DNA from: Streptomyces sp. MRC013
GTDB taxonomy: Bacteria > Actinomycetota > Actinomycetes > Streptomycetales > Streptomycetaceae
Assembly: GCF_023614235.1 (NCBI RefSeq)
Contig: NZ_CP094264.1
Location: 4,650,001-4,714,000 of the forward strand
Reading direction: 5' to 3'
DNA length: 64,000 bases
Below are positions 27,976 to 40,907 of the stretch, one piece after another. A program made the position numbers and the translations under genes. The notes below the pieces were generated by a model that searched no databases, was not told the origin of the DNA, and saw nothing but the letters and a program-made list of their open reading frames with translations. How positions within the stretch are numbered: the stretch's first letter is position 1; every line of letters starts with the position of its first letter.

Positions 27976-30120
27976 GTGAGCAGCGGGAGCGGGGATCGGG
28001 AAGGGCGGCCGGGCGAGGGGCCGGAGCAGCTCGCGCTCATCCGCGAGTCCGTGCGGAAGGCGAAGGCTCCGAGGGCCAGGCCGCGGACGTGGCGGGGGGC
28101 CGCCCTGGCGAAGGAGCTGCCCGTCGCCCGGGTGGTCGTCAACAAGGGCGTGCTCCACCTCGACCAGTTCTTCGACTACGCGGTCCCCGAGGAGCTCGAC
28201 GCCGCGGCCCGGCCCGGGGTGCGGGTGCGGGTGCGGTTCGGCGCGGGAGCCCACCGGGTGCGGGACGGGCGGCGCGAGGGCGGACGGCTCATCGACGGGT
28301 TCCTCGTCGAGCGGCGCGCCGACACGGACTACCCGGGGCCCCTGGCCGCGCTCGCCGACGTCGTGTCCCCCGAACCCGTCCTCAGCCCCGAACTGCTGGG
28401 ACTGGCCCGGGCCGTCGCCGACCGGTACGCGGGCAGCCTCGCCGACGTCCTGCAGCTGGCCGTACCGCCCCGCAACGCCCGCGCGGAGGGCCGGCCGTCG
28501 CCCGAACCGCTGCCGCCGCCGCCCGTGCCCGAAGCCGGAACGTGGACGCGGTACACGCACGGCGAGGCGTTCCTGGGCACCCTCGCGCGAGGGGGCGCGC
28601 CGCGCGCGGTGTGGACCGCCCTGCCGGGCCCGCACTGGGCGCGGGAGCTGGCGCGGGCGGTGGGCGCGACGCTCGCCTCCGGACGCGGCGCCCTCGTCGT
28701 CGCGCCCGACGGGCGGACCGCCGCGCGCGTGGACGCCGAGCTGACGGCCGTCCTCGGGGAGGGGCGGCACGCGCTGCTGACCGCCGAGGCCGGTCCCGAG
28801 CAGCGGTACCGGCGGTGGCTGGCCGTGCGGCGCGGCTCGGTGCGCGCCGTCGTCGGGACGCGCGCCGCCATGTTCGCGCCCGTACGGGACCTGGGGCTGG
28901 TCGCCGTCTGGGACGACGGCGACGGCAGCCACAGCGAGCCGCACGCCCCGCAGCCGCACGCGCGCGACGTGCTGCTGCTGCGCGCCGCGCACGAGGGGTG
29001 CGGCTTCCTGCTGGGCGGCACGAGCTGCACGGTGGAGGCCGCCCAGCTCATCCGGAGCGGCTGGGCGCACCCCCTCGCGGCGCCGCGCGAGCGGGTGCGG
29101 GCCGCCGCGCCGCTCGTGCGGACCGTGGGGGACGCGGAGCTGGCGCGCGACGAGGCGGCGCGGGCCGCGCGGCTGCCGTCCCTCGCGTGGCGGGCCGTAC
29201 GGGACGGGCTGAGGTCCGGGCCGGTGCTGGTGCAGGTGCCCCGGCGGGGCTACGTCCCCCGGCTGGCGTGCGAGCGCTGCCGCGCACCGGCCCGGTGCCG
29301 GCACTGCGCCGGACCCCTGGAGGCCCCCGGGCAGCGGGAGCTGAGGTGCGGCTGGTGCGGGCGCGGTGAACCGGACTGGCACTGCGCCGAGTGCGGCTCC
29401 GTCCGGCTGCGCGCACGCGTCGTCGGCGCCCGGCGCACGGCGGAGGAGCTGGGGCGGGCCTTCCCGGCCGTACCGGTACGCACCTCCGGGCGCGACCACG
29501 TCCTGGACTCGGTACCGGGCAGGCCCGCGCTGGTGGTGAGCACACCGGGCGCCGAACCGGTCGCCGAGGGCGGGTACGCGGCCGCGCTGCTGCTGGACGG
29601 CTGGGCCCTCCTGGCCCGGCCCGACCTGCGGGCCGGGGAGGAGGCGCTGCGCCGCTGGATCAACGCCGCGTCACTGGTGCGGGGCCAGGACGAGGGCGGC
29701 ACGGTGGTCGTCGTCGCCGAGCCGACGCTGCGGCCCGTACAGGCGCTGGTGCGGTGGGACCCGGTGGGCCACGCCAGGCGGGAGCTGGCCGAGCGCGCGG
29801 AGCTGGGCTTCCCGCCGGTCTCCCGCATGGCCGCGGTGGCGGGCCGCCCGGGGACCGTCGCCGGGTTCCTGGAGGCGGCCGGGCTCCCGCCCGAAGCGGA
29901 GGTCCTGGGACCGGTGCCGCTCCGCCCCGCGGCCCCCGGCGGCCCCCGCCGCCCGGGCGACCCGCCCGCGGACGAGGCGTGGGAACGCGCCCTGGTGCGG
30001 GTCCCGCCCGGCGCCGGCGCGGCCCTGGCCTCCGCGCTCAAGAAGGCCCGGGCCGCGCGTCCGGCCGGGGGAGGCGGGCCGCCGGTCCGCGTCAGGATGG
30101 ATCCCCCGGACATCGGCTGA
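27976..30120 (+). CDS. priA: PriA-like primosomal protein N' with degenerate helicase motifs
   Basis: 714 residues. The N-terminal 3'-DNA-binding domain is recognisable (VARVVVNKGVLHLDQFFDYAVPEEL). The zinc-binding insert keeps four CxxC pairs (CERC, CRHC, CGWC, CAEC). The Walker A position, normally GVTGSGKTEVY, here reads TALPGPHWARELARA without Gly-Lys-Thr, and the DEEH Walker B box reads VWDDGDGSHSE. It is therefore predicted to keep a structural or DNA-binding primosome role without ATP-driven helicase activity, as seen in other actinobacterial homologues. The GTG start at 27976 is the most likely of several. Confidence 0.9.
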   Translation: MSSGSGDREGRPGEGPEQLALIRESVRKAKAPRARPRTWRGAALAKELPVARVVVNKGVLHLDQFFDYAVPEELDAAARPGVRVRVRFGAGAHRVRDGRREGGRLIDGFLVERRADTDYPGPLAALADVVSPEPVLSPELLGLARAVADRYAGSLADVLQLAVPPRNARAEGRPSPEPLPPPPVPEAGTWTRYTHGEAFLGTLARGGAPRAVWTALPGPHWARELARAVGATLASGRGALVVAPDGRTAARVDAELTAVLGEGRHALLTAEAGPEQRYRRWLAVRRGSVRAVVGTRAAMFAPVRDLGLVAVWDDGDGSHSEPHAPQPHARDVLLLRAAHEGCGFLLGGTSCTVEAAQLIRSGWAHPLAAPRERVRAAAPLVRTVGDAELARDEAARAARLPSLAWRAVRDGLRSGPVLVQVPRRGYVPRLACERCRAPARCRHCAGPLEAPGQRELRCGWCGRGEPDWHCAECGSVRLRARVVGARRTAEELGRAFPAVPVRTSGRDHVLDSVPGRPALVVSTPGAEPVAEGGYAAALLLDGWALLARPDLRAGEEALRRWINAASLVRGQDEGGTVVVVAEPTLRPVQALVRWDPVGHARRELAERAELGFPPVSRMAAVAGRPGTVAGFLEAAGLPPEAEVLGPVPLRPAAPGGPRRPGDPPADEAWERALVRVPPGAGAALASALKKARAARPAGGGGPPVRVRMDPPDIG

Positions 30121-30161
30121 GGGGGCGGGGCGCGGGGGCCGGGCCCGCCGTCCCCGAAGAG

Positions 30162-30221
30162 GCGCGGGGCGTCCCGGGCGGCGCGGGCCGACGGGATCCC
30201 GGTCGCGGAGCCGCCCCGCGC
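30162..30221. terminator. Possible terminator between convergent priA and HTH genes
   Basis: GCGCGGGGCG (30162-30171) can pair with CGCCCCGCGC (30212-30221), with further pairing possible in the 40-base interior, in the space between two converging genes. The large loop makes it only a moderate candidate. Confidence 0.35.
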
Positions 30222-30265
30222 GCCGGGGGAGGAGGGGCGGGCGGGGCGGCCGGCAGGGGGGAAGG

Positions 30266-30772
<507 letters not shown>

Positions 30773-31043
30773 CTACAAGCCTCTCGAACCGGCGTCGGAA
30801 AGGAGCGGGCCGCACCCCGAGGGCAGCCCCGTTCGGTCAATCTCCTTTGACAACGCGCCACCCGCGGCCGGGGTCACGCGGCGCGGGCGTATCCGCATAT
30901 GCGCGAGGCGCGCGGACACGCGTACGCCCCCCGGGGCGCCGGGCCCTAGACTGGTGCGCCGCCCGGCCGCCCCGCGGGCCGACCCGGCGGGGCACTCCCG
31001 CCGCGACCCCGGCGCCCCCGACGAACAAGCGAGGTAACACGGA

Positions 31044-31976
31044 GTGAAGCTCGTCTTCGCAGGCACACCCGAGGTCGCCGTCCCCGCCCTGGACGCCCTG
31101 CTCGCCTCCGGCCGGCACGAGGTGGCCGCCGTCGTCACGCGGCCCGACGCCCCGGCCGGGCGGGGCCGGCGCCTGGTCGCGAGCCCCGTCGCGGAGCGGG
31201 CCGCCGACGCGGGCGTCGAGGTCCTCAAGCCCGGGAGGCCGCAGGACGAGGAGTTCCTCGCGCGGCTCCGCGAGATCGCGCCGGACTGCTGCCCCGTCGT
31301 CGCGTACGGCGCGCTGCTGCCGAAGGCGGCACTGGACGTCCCGGCCCGCGGCTGGGTGAACCTCCACTTCTCGCTGCTTCCCGCGTGGCGCGGCGCCGCA
31401 CCCGTCCAGCACGCGCTGATGGCCGGGGACGAAGTGACCGGGGCGTCGACCTTCCTGATCGAGGAGGGCCTCGACTCGGGACCCGTCTACGGCGTCGTCA
31501 CCGAGGAGATCCGCCCCACCGACACCAGCGGCGACCTGCTCACCAGGCTCGCCTTCGCGGGCGCCGGGCTGCTCGCGGCGACGATGGACGGCATCGAGGA
31601 CGGCATGCTCGAGGCGGTGCCGCAGCCCGTGGAGGGCGTCACCCTCGCCCCGAAGATCACCGTCGAGGACGCCCGCGTCGACTGGACGGCGCCGGCGCTC
31701 CGCGTGGACCGGGTGGTGCGGGGCTGCACGCCCGCCCCCGGGGCGTGGACCCTCTTCCGCGGCGAGCGCCTGAAGCTCGTCCAGGCGGCGCCGGCGCCGG
31801 GCCGCACGGACCTGGCCCCGGGCGAGCTGTCGGCCGGCAGGCACGACGTGCACGTCGGCACCGGCTCCCACGCGGTGGAGTTGCTCTGGGTCCAGGCGCA
31901 GGGCAAGAAGCCCATGCGCGCGGCGGACTGGGCCCGGGGGGTCCGCATCGCGCCGGGCGAGCGCCTCGGGGCCTGA
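31044..31976 (+). CDS. fmt: Methionyl-tRNA formyltransferase
   Basis: Formylates initiator Met-tRNA. 310 residues. [19 protein letters not shown] at the N-terminus, the formyl-THF site around [21 protein letters not shown] with the catalytic Asn-His-Asp set (Asp in [12 protein letters not shown]), and a C-terminal OB-like domain for tRNA binding. GTG start with CGAGGTAAC upstream. Followed by the rRNA methyltransferase gene. Confidence 0.97.
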   Translation: MKLVFAGTPEVAVPALDALLASGRHEVAAVVTRPDAPAGRGRRLVASPVAERAADAGVEVLKPGRPQDEEFLARLREIAPDCCPVVAYGALLPKAALDVPARGWVNLHFSLLPAWRGAAPVQHALMAGDEVTGASTFLIEEGLDSGPVYGVVTEEIRPTDTSGDLLTRLAFAGAGLLAATMDGIEDGMLEAVPQPVEGVTLAPKITVEDARVDWTAPALRVDRVVRGCTPAPGAWTLFRGERLKLVQAAPAPGRTDLAPGELSAGRHDVHVGTGSHAVELLWVQAQGKKPMRAADWARGVRIAPGERLGA

Positions 31977-32077
31977 CGCCGCACACCGGACCCGGCGGCC
32001 CCCGCCTCCGTCCGCGGCCGGGGCGGGAGGGGGGACTACCCTGGAGGGGTTCGACCCCCCTGAAAGCGGAGCACCTT

Positions 32078-33514
32078 TTGAGCGAGCAAGGCCGTCGCCG
32101 TCCCTCCAAGCCGTACCGGCGCCCCCGGAAGGACCCGGTGCGCGTCCTGGCCTTCGAGGCGCTGCGCGCCGTGGACGAGCGGGACGCGTACGCGAACCTC
32201 GTACTGCCGCCGCTGCTGAAGAAGGCCCGCGAGCAGGACGGCTTCGAGGCGCGGGACGCCGCGCTCGCGACGGAACTCGTCTACGGCACGCTGCGCCGGC
32301 AGGGCACCTACGACGCGATCGTCGCCGCCTGCGTCGACCGGCCGCTGCGCGAGGTCGACCCGCCGGTGCTGGACGTGCTGGCGCTCGGCGCCCACCAGCT
32401 GCTGGGCACGCGCATCCCGGCGCACGCCGCCGTGTCCGCGAGCGTCGAGCTGGCGCGAGTCGTCCTGGGCGACGGGCGGGCCAGGTTCGTCAACGCCGTC
32501 CTGCGCCGCGTCGCCCGGCGGGACCTGGACGGCTGGCTGCAGGAGGTCGCGCCGCCCTACGACGAGGACCCCGAGGACCACCTGGCCGTCGTGCACTCGC
32601 ACCCCCGCTGGATCGTCTCCGCCCTGTGGGACGCCCTCGGCGGCGGCCGCGCCGGCATCGAGGACCTGCTGGAGGCCGACAACGAGCGCCCCGAGGTGAC
32701 CCTCGTCGCCCGGCCCGGCCGCGCCACCCGGGCCGAGCTGCTGGACGCGCTGGGCGAGGAGGCCGGGCGGGCCGGGCGCTGGTCGCCGTATGCCGTGCGG
32801 CTCGCCGAGGGCGGGGAGCCGGGAGCCCTCGACGCCGTGCGGGAGGGCCGCGCCGGCGTCCAGGACGAGGGCAGCCAGCTCGTCGCCCTCGCCCTGGCCG
32901 AGGCTCCGCTCGACGGCCCCGACGCGCGCTGGCTCGACGGCTGCGCCGGCCCCGGCGGCAAGGCCGCCCTGCTGGGGGCGCTGGCGGCCCGGCGCGGTGC
33001 CGCCCTGCTCGCCGCCGAGAAGCAGCCCCACCGCGCCCGCCTGGTCCAGCGCGCCCTCGCCGGGAACCCCGGCCCGTACGAGGTCGTCACCGCCGACGGC
33101 ACCCGCCCGCCGTGGCGCCCCGGCTCGTTCGACCGGGTCCTCGTCGACGTGCCCTGCTCCGGCCTCGGCGCCCTGCGGCGGCGCCCCGAGGCGCGCTGGC
33201 GCCGCCGCCCCGAGGACCTGGACGGCTTCGCCCCGCTCCAGCGCTCCCTGCTCGCCGAGGCGCTGCAGGCCGTGCGGGTCGGCGGCGTCGTCGGGTACGC
33301 GACCTGCTCGCCCCATCTCGCCGAGACCCGGGTCGTCGTGGAGGACGTGCTCAAGGGGCGCGGGGGAGTGCGGGCCGCGACCGCCGAGTGGATCGACGCC
33401 CGCCCCCTGATGCCCGGGGTCCCCGCACTCGGGGACGGCCCGGACGTCCAGCTCTGGCCCCACCTGCACGGCACCGACGCGATGTACCTGGCGCTGCTCC
33501 GCCGCACCGCCTGA
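32078..33514 (+). CDS. rsmB: 16S rRNA (cytosine-5) methyltransferase RsmB
   Basis: 478 residues. The N-terminal NusB-like RNA-binding domain (residues ~25-160; [22 protein letters not shown]) is followed by a Rossmann methyltransferase. SAM-binding motif I is [18 protein letters not shown]. The two cysteines of RNA m5C methyltransferases are in [19 protein letters not shown] and [16 protein letters not shown] start at 32078 is chosen because AGCGGAG lies at suitable spacing and the protein begins [15 protein letters not shown]. Confidence 0.95.
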   Translation: MSEQGRRRPSKPYRRPRKDPVRVLAFEALRAVDERDAYANLVLPPLLKKAREQDGFEARDAALATELVYGTLRRQGTYDAIVAACVDRPLREVDPPVLDVLALGAHQLLGTRIPAHAAVSASVELARVVLGDGRARFVNAVLRRVARRDLDGWLQEVAPPYDEDPEDHLAVVHSHPRWIVSALWDALGGGRAGIEDLLEADNERPEVTLVARPGRATRAELLDALGEEAGRAGRWSPYAVRLAEGGEPGALDAVREGRAGVQDEGSQLVALALAEAPLDGPDARWLDGCAGPGGKAALLGALAARRGAALLAAEKQPHRARLVQRALAGNPGPYEVVTADGTRPPWRPGSFDRVLVDVPCSGLGALRRRPEARWRRRPEDLDGFAPLQRSLLAEALQAVRVGGVVGYATCSPHLAETRVVVEDVLKGRGGVRAATAEWIDARPLMPGVPALGDGPDVQLWPHLHGTDAMYLALLRRTA

Positions 33515-33544
33515 CCGGCCCGGGCGGCGGCGCGCCCTCCGGCG

Positions 33545-33572
33545 CGTCCGCCCCGGGGAATCGGGGCGGACG
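33545..33572 (+). terminator. Terminator after rsmB
   Basis: Perfect 11-bp stem (CGTCCGCCCCG with CGGGGCGGACG) with a six-base loop GGGAAT, 30 bases after the rsmB stop and 28 bases before rpe. Confidence 0.75.
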
Positions 33573-33600
33573 GGGGGCCCGGGCATGGCAGGCTTGGCAC

Positions 33601-34285
33601 ATGGCCCAGATCAACCCCAGCATCCTGTCCGCCGACTTCGCCCGCCTCGCCGAGGAGGCCCGGGCCGTCGAAGGCGCCGACTGGCTCCACGTGGACGTCA
33701 TGGACAACCACTTCGTACCCAACCTCACGCTGGGCGTGCCGGTCGTCGAATCGCTCGGCCGGGCGACGGACACGCCGCTGGACTGCCACCTGATGATCGA
33801 GGACCCGGACCGCTGGGCCCCGCAGTACGTGGAGGGCGGGCGCCGGGTCCGTCACGTTCCACGTGGAGGCCGCCGCCGCGCCGGTACGGCTGGCGAGGGA
33901 GATCCGGGCCAAGGGGGCGCGCGCCTCCATGGCGCTCAAGCCCGCCACCCCCGTCGAACCGTACGAGGACCTGCTGCCCGAGCTGGACATGCTGCTGGTC
34001 ATGACCGTCGAGCCGGGCTTCGGCGGCCAGGCGTTCCTCGACGTCGTGCTGCCGAAGATCCGCCGCACCCGTGAGCTGATCTCCAAGCACGGTCTGGAGC
34101 TGTGGCTCCAGGTCGACGGCGGCGTCTCCGCGTCCACGATCGAGCGCTGCGCCGAGGCCGGTGCGGACGTCTTCGTCGCGGGTTCCGCCGTGTACGGAGC
34201 CGACGACCCGGCCGAGGCCGTGCGGATGCTGCGCGACCGGGCCGAGCGGGCGACGGCCTCCGCCACCTGGGCGTGCGGACACTGA
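33601..34285 (+). CDS. rpe: Ribulose-phosphate 3-epimerase (single-base frameshift)
   Basis: Interconverts ribulose-5-phosphate and xylulose-5-phosphate. TIM-barrel motifs: [29 protein letters not shown] with the metal His and Asp, [13 protein letters not shown], then after the break [25 protein letters not shown] and [12 protein letters not shown]. The break lies in GGGCGGG at 33834-33840, where one G is extra (probably 33838-33840). The repaired protein has 227 residues, the normal length. Confidence 0.93.
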
Positions 34286-34384
34286 GCCACAGGCGGGTCA
34301 CCGGGAGATGAACGCGAATCGACAGGACTGATCAAGGCCCGCCGGATCTGCAAGGATGGCCATCCGGAGTGTGAACGGCAGTGA

Positions 34385-37021
<2,637 letters not shown>

Positions 37022-37024
37022 CCC

Positions 37025-37073
37025 GTCGCGGCCGGCGGGCCGTCCCCCCGGGGGACGGCCCGCCGGCCGCGAC
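37025..37073 (+). terminator. Very strong terminator after guaB1
   Basis: About 22 uninterrupted base pairs (from GTCGCGGCCGGCGGG to its complement CCCGCCGGCCGCGAC and inward through CCGTCCC/GGGACGG) closed by a tiny loop at 37048-37051. It starts four bases after the guaB1 stop. It isolates guaB1 from the sigma factor gene. Confidence 0.85.
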
Positions 37074-37173
37074 CCTCCCTCCCCGCACCCCCGTACGGTC
37101 CTCCCGCGCCGTACGGCCGGCACGCCGGCACGGCCCCTTCGCCAGGGGCTGAGGGGAAACGGGGAACCGGGAG

Positions 37174-37198
37174 GAGTGTCCGGCGCGGTACGGGGTAG
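37174..37198 (+). promoter_or_regulatory. Candidate SigB/SigF-type promoter of the sigma factor gene
   Basis: GAGT (37174-37177), a 15-base spacer and GGGTAG (37193-37198) fit the Streptomyces SigB-class consensus GNNT-N14-16-GGGTAY except for the last base. It lies 39 bases before the chosen start codon, so the sigma factor may drive its own gene. Confidence 0.45.
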
Positions 37199-37236
37199 AC
37201 GCGCCTCCGGCAATGTCGACACGAAGGGAGGGCAAC

Positions 37237-38088
37237 GTGCCCACGGCGACCACGACCCCGACGGAGACGACGGCACCCGCGGTGCCCCTGCCGCGGATCA
37301 CCGACCCCACCGAGGTCGCCCCCCAGGACGCCAAGGAGCTCTCGAAGCAGTTCTTCGCGCGGCTGGCGGTCCTCGAGGAGGGGACCGAGGAGTACCAGTA
37401 CGTCCGCAACACGCTGATCGAGCTGAACCTGTCGCTGGTCAAGTACGCCGCCACCCGGTTCCGCAGCCGCGCCGACCAGATGGAGGACATCGTCCAGGTC
37501 GGCACGATCGGGCTGATCAAGGCCATCGACCGCTTCGAGCTCAGCCGGCAGGTCGAGTTCGCGACCTTCGCCATGCCGTGCGTGATCGGTGAGATCAAGC
37601 GCTTCTTCCGGGACACCAGCTGGTCGGTGCACGTCCCCCGGCGGCTGCAGGAGCTGCGCATCGACATCGCCCGGGCGACCGACGAGCTCTTCCAGGAGCT
37701 GGACCGGTCGCCCACCGCGGCGGAGCTCGCCGCCCGCCTCGGCATCGGGGAGGACGAGGTCGTCGAGGGACTGGTGGCGGCCAACGGGTACACGGCCGCC
37801 TCGCTGGACATGCCGCTCGACGAGTCGGGGGAGCCCGCCTCGGCCACCCTCGCGGACCTGGTGGGCGAGGAGGATCGCGACATGCGGCTGACGGAGGACG
37901 TCCAGGCGCTCAAGCCCCTCGTGGAGCAGCTCGGCGAGCGGGACCGGGCCATCCTCCGGATGCGGTTCGTCGAGGAGCTGACGCAGGCGGAGATCGGCAG
38001 GCGGCTCGGCGTGTCGCAGATGCACGTCTCCCGGCTGCTGACGCGGATGACGGCGCGGATGCGCGAGGGACTGCTCGGCGGGGACTGA
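37237..38088 (+). CDS. SigB/SigF/SigG-family alternative RNA polymerase sigma factor
   Basis: 283 residues. Region 2 (LVKYAATRFRSRADQMEDIVQVGTIGLIKAIDRFE, given here in two pieces: LVKYAATRFRSR and MEDIVQVGTIGLIKAIDRFE), region 3 (VPRRLQELRIDIARATDEL) and a C-terminal region 4 HTH (LTQAEIGRRLGVSQMHVSRLL). This class controls osmotic, oxidative and developmental responses in Streptomyces and is restrained by RsbW-like anti-sigma factors. GTG 37237 is preferred to the ATG 24 bases earlier because of GGGAGGGCAAC. Converges on an RsbW-like gene whose stop is 34 bases away. Confidence 0.93.
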   Translation: MPTATTTPTETTAPAVPLPRITDPTEVAPQDAKELSKQFFARLAVLEEGTEEYQYVRNTLIELNLSLVKYAATRFRSRADQMEDIVQVGTIGLIKAIDRFELSRQVEFATFAMPCVIGEIKRFFRDTSWSVHVPRRLQELRIDIARATDELFQELDRSPTAAELAARLGIGEDEVVEGLVAANGYTAASLDMPLDESGEPASATLADLVGEEDRDMRLTEDVQALKPLVEQLGERDRAILRMRFVEELTQAEIGRRLGVSQMHVSRLLTRMTARMREGLLGGD

Positions 38089-38122
38089 CGGACGGTCCAC
38101 GGCCTCCGCGAGCCCCGCCCGG

Positions 38123-38593
38123 TCAGGGCGCCGCGGATCCGACGCGGTCCACCGGGCGCGGCGCGGGCCCCGCGGCGCCGGAACGCACCGGTCGGTCGTC
38201 GCGCTCCCGGACACCCGCCCCCGCCCGCCGGTCCGCCGGGGCGCGCCACTCGGCGCGCACGGTCTTGCCCGCCGGCCCGGGACGCACGTCGACCCGGTCG
38301 GCGAGCTGCTGGACCAGCCGCCACCCGAACCCGCCGCCTCCGCCGAAGTCGGGCTGACGGGCGGAGGGGCGGACGGGGCTGGTGTCCTCCAGCTCCAGGG
38401 CGAGCAGCCGCTCCCGGGCGTGCAGCCGCAGGCGCCACTCCCCGTCGGTGTGGTGCAGCGCGTTGGCCAGGAGTTCGGTGACCACCAGACGCACGGCGGT
38501 CAGGTCCGCCCAGGGGCAGCGGTCGGCGACGAAGCCGGTGACGGTCTCCCTGACCTCGGCGCTGTCGACGGTACGTGAGTCCAGAACAAGCAC
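38123..38593 (-). CDS. RsbW-like histidine-kinase-type ATPase (candidate anti-sigma factor)
   Basis: 156 residues. GHKL fold: N-box ELLANALHHTDGEW (residues ~44-57), a reduced G1 box (LELEDTSPVRP) and G2 box GGGFGWRLVQQLAD. The last ~40 residues are charged and low in complexity. Streptomyces encodes many such proteins; those next to SigB-class genes act as anti-sigma factors and phosphorylate RsbV-type antagonists. It is the last gene of the five-gene stress operon and faces the sigma factor gene. GTG start with GGAAGGAGGC upstream. Confidence 0.8.
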   Translation of the reverse strand: MLVLDSRTVDSAEVRETVTGFVADRCPWADLTAVRLVVTELLANALHHTDGEWRLRLHARERLLALELEDTSPVRPSARQPDFGGGGGFGWRLVQQLADRVDVRPGPAGKTVRAEWRAPADRRAGAGVRERDDRPVRSGAAGPAPRPVDRVGSAAP

Positions 38594-38636
38594 GGGCGCC
38601 TCCTTCCCCCCTTCGCGTACCCCCGCACCACCGACT

Positions 38637-39881
38637 TCAGTACGCCCTTCGGGCGCGCCGGACCACCAGGGCCACCGTGTCGTCCGGGTGGAGGATCACG
38701 GTATGCATCTCCTCCGCGAGGGCGCCCGGCACCTCCTCGACGGGCAGGCACCGGTGGCGTCGGGCCGCCCCCGCGAGACGCTGCTCGCCCTCGCACGGGT
38801 CGCGGCGGCTCTCGGTCAGCCCGTCCGTGTAGAGGACCAGCAGGTCGCCCGGGTCCAGCCGGTCGCGCAGGAGCACCTCGCTGCCCGGCAGCGGGAAGCC
38901 GACGCCCCGGCCGGCCGCCTCCAGGAACCGGGTGGCGCCGTCGCGGCGCACCAGCAGGGCCGGCGGGTGGCTGCCGTTGGCCAGCCGCAGCTCGCCCGTG
39001 CGCGGGTCGATGCGCACCACCTGCACCGTGGCCATCAGCTCCTGGTCGAAGGCGGCCAGCACGTCGGCGGTCCGGGCCACCAGCGTCTCCAGCCCGTGGC
39101 CCTCCAGCGCCAGGGTGCGGACGGCGTGGGTGACGTTGAGGGCGCCGCGGGTGCTGGTCAGCCCGTGCCCGAGCGCGTCCACGAGGGTGATGTGGACCGT
39201 GCCGTCGGGCAGCGTGAACCAGTCGTACAGGTCGCCCCCGGTCGGCGCGTGGCTCTCGGCCGGCTCGTAGCGCACCGCCATCTCCAGTCCGGGCACCTCG
39301 ACCGGCGGCGGGCGCAGCGCGTCCTCCAGCTGCCGCAGCATCCGGCCGTGGGCCTTGCGCAGCTGCTCGTCGCGCTCCTCCAGCTGGACGTAGAGGGCGA
39401 GGACGCCGCTGTTGGTCTCGGCCAGCTCGTCCTTGAGCCGCTGGTGCTCGCGGTCCAGGCGGTCCAGGCGCTCGGTGAGGAAGGCCGTCTCCTCCTCCAG
39501 CAGCGCCACCGGGTCCGGCCGGTCGCCGCCGGGCTCCGCCGCGGGGCGGCGGGCGGCCCCGGGATCCGGGAGGGGGACCGTCCAGGCGGCCCCGGCGGGC
39601 GCCGGCAGGGCGGGCAGGGGGAGGGCGTCCAGGTCGGAGGGCGGCTCCGCACGGCCCGGCAGGGACAGACGCACCGCCAGGTCCGCCCCGGTGCCCCGCG
39701 GGGGCGGTACGACCTCCAGCGAGACCGCCCTCCCGGCGGCCAGGTCCGCCGCGGCGAGCCGGCTCGCCGACAGCACCAGCCGGGAACGCAGGTCCGGTTC
39801 GACACCGGCCCGGTGCGCCGCCCGGCGCAGGGTCGTGCGCAGCTCGTCCAGCGAGCGGCAGGTGGTGGACTGGGCTCTCAT
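38637..39881 (-). CDS. PP2C/SpoIIE-type Ser/Thr phosphatase with N-terminal coiled coil (RsbU-like)
   Basis: 414 residues. An N-terminal helical region (LRTTLRRAAHRAGVEPDLRS) is followed by a Pro/Ala-rich linker, a coiled coil (~145-190; FLTERLDRLDREHQRLKDEL) and a SpoIIE domain with the metal-binding motifs GGDLYDWF, LVDALGHG and ILHPDDTVALVV. Phosphatases of this layout dephosphorylate STAS-domain antagonists and are switched on by RsbT-like partners. ATG overlaps the stop of the preceding PP2C gene (ATGA). Part of the rsb-like operon. Confidence 0.88.
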   Translation of the reverse strand: MRAQSTTCRSLDELRTTLRRAAHRAGVEPDLRSRLVLSASRLAAADLAAGRAVSLEVVPPPRGTGADLAVRLSLPGRAEPPSDLDALPLPALPAPAGAAWTVPLPDPGAARRPAAEPGGDRPDPVALLEEETAFLTERLDRLDREHQRLKDELAETNSGVLALYVQLEERDEQLRKAHGRMLRQLEDALRPPPVEVPGLEMAVRYEPAESHAPTGGDLYDWFTLPDGTVHITLVDALGHGLTSTRGALNVTHAVRTLALEGHGLETLVARTADVLAAFDQELMATVQVVRIDPRTGELRLANGSHPPALLVRRDGATRFLEAAGRGVGFPLPGSEVLLRDRLDPGDLLVLYTDGLTESRRDPCEGEQRLAGAARRHRCLPVEEVPGALAEEMHTVILHPDDTVALVVRRARRAY

Positions 39882-40907
39882 GGGGTTTTCGGGGTAGGGG
39901 CCACGGCCAGCACGGTGACGTCGTCCCGCACCGTCCGGTGCGCGTGGGCCAGTACGACGGGGAGCAGGGGGGCGGGGAGGCGGGTGAGCTCCGGCCCCGG
40001 CGACCGCTCCCAGCCGCCGTCGACGCCGTCGCTGTGCAGCAGCAGCGTGCCGCCGCGCGCGTCCGGCAGCCGCCGTACGACCGGGTCCGGCATGTTCCAG
40101 CCGACGACCCCGGGCTGCGCGCCGAACCGGTGCCGCACGCCGTCGTGGCCGACGACGTACGCCCGCACGTTGCCGACGGCGCAGTGTTCGACCGCACCGC
40201 CCGGCGCCCGCCGCAGCAGCCCCACCGCCGCGCCGCGGGGTGCTCCGCAGGGCCTCGTGCAGCGCGCGCATCAGCCGCGGCAGGGGCAGGCCGGGGGAGC
40301 GGCGGAAGACCCCCACGGCGAGTTCCGCGGCCTCGGCGGCGGCGGGGCCGTGTCCCAGGCCGTCGACCACCGCGACGCTCACCGTCCCGTCCCCCGGCGC
40401 GACCTCCAGGGCCCAGGCGTCGCCGCACGACGACTCGCCGTCGGCCGGCAGCCGCAGCACGCCGGCGTCCGGCACGGCCGCCCCCGCACCGTCCGGCGGA
40501 CCGGGGGCGGGACCGCGCAGCCGGGCGCAGACCGCCGCCCCTCCCCCCGGCACGGCGCGCAGCACGAGGTCGTCGGCCAGCTCCCGTACGCCCTCCAGCC
40601 CTGGCAGGGGCCCCGGGCCGTGCGGCCCCCGTCCCGCCCCGCCGGCGTCCGGCCCCGCACCGCGGCCGGGCCCCGCCCCGACCGCGACGATGTCCAGCCC
40701 CGGCCGCAGCGCCGACGGCTGCACGTACACCGCGCTGCGCGGGGAGCACCGGGCGAGGGCGCGGGCCAGTTCGCCGGCGCACTCGGCGGCCCGGTCCGGC
40801 AGCGCCCCCGGCAGGGCCTGCTCCAGGGCCGCCCGGTGCGCGGCGCGGGCCGCCGGCCGGGCGTCGCCGTCGTCGTGGACGCGGACGAGCGCGGTCACCG
40901 CGGTCAC
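39878..40907 (-). CDS. RsbX-like PP2C phosphatase (single-base frameshift)
   Basis: Repaired length 342 residues. The N-terminal part is ATPase-like or divergent (VTAVTALVRVHDDGDARP, LAPRSAVYVQPSAL-like region). The C-terminal part is a SpoIIE/RsbX phosphatase: SSCGDAWALEV, VVDGLGHGPAAAEAAELAVG and, in the second frame, LLLHSDGVDGGW. The break is the G run 40237-40240 on the plus strand: one base too many. Removing it joins LHEALRST to RGAAVGLLRRAPGG. In Bacillus, RsbX dephosphorylates RsbR and RsbS and resets the stressosome, which fits its place right after the RsbT domain. GTG start overlaps the upstream stop. Confidence 0.82.

Noticed and set aside
30847..30852. Perfect TTGACA -35 hexamer between the HTH gene and fmt
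   Set aside because: The sequence 16-18 bases downstream has no TAnnnT-like -10 element.
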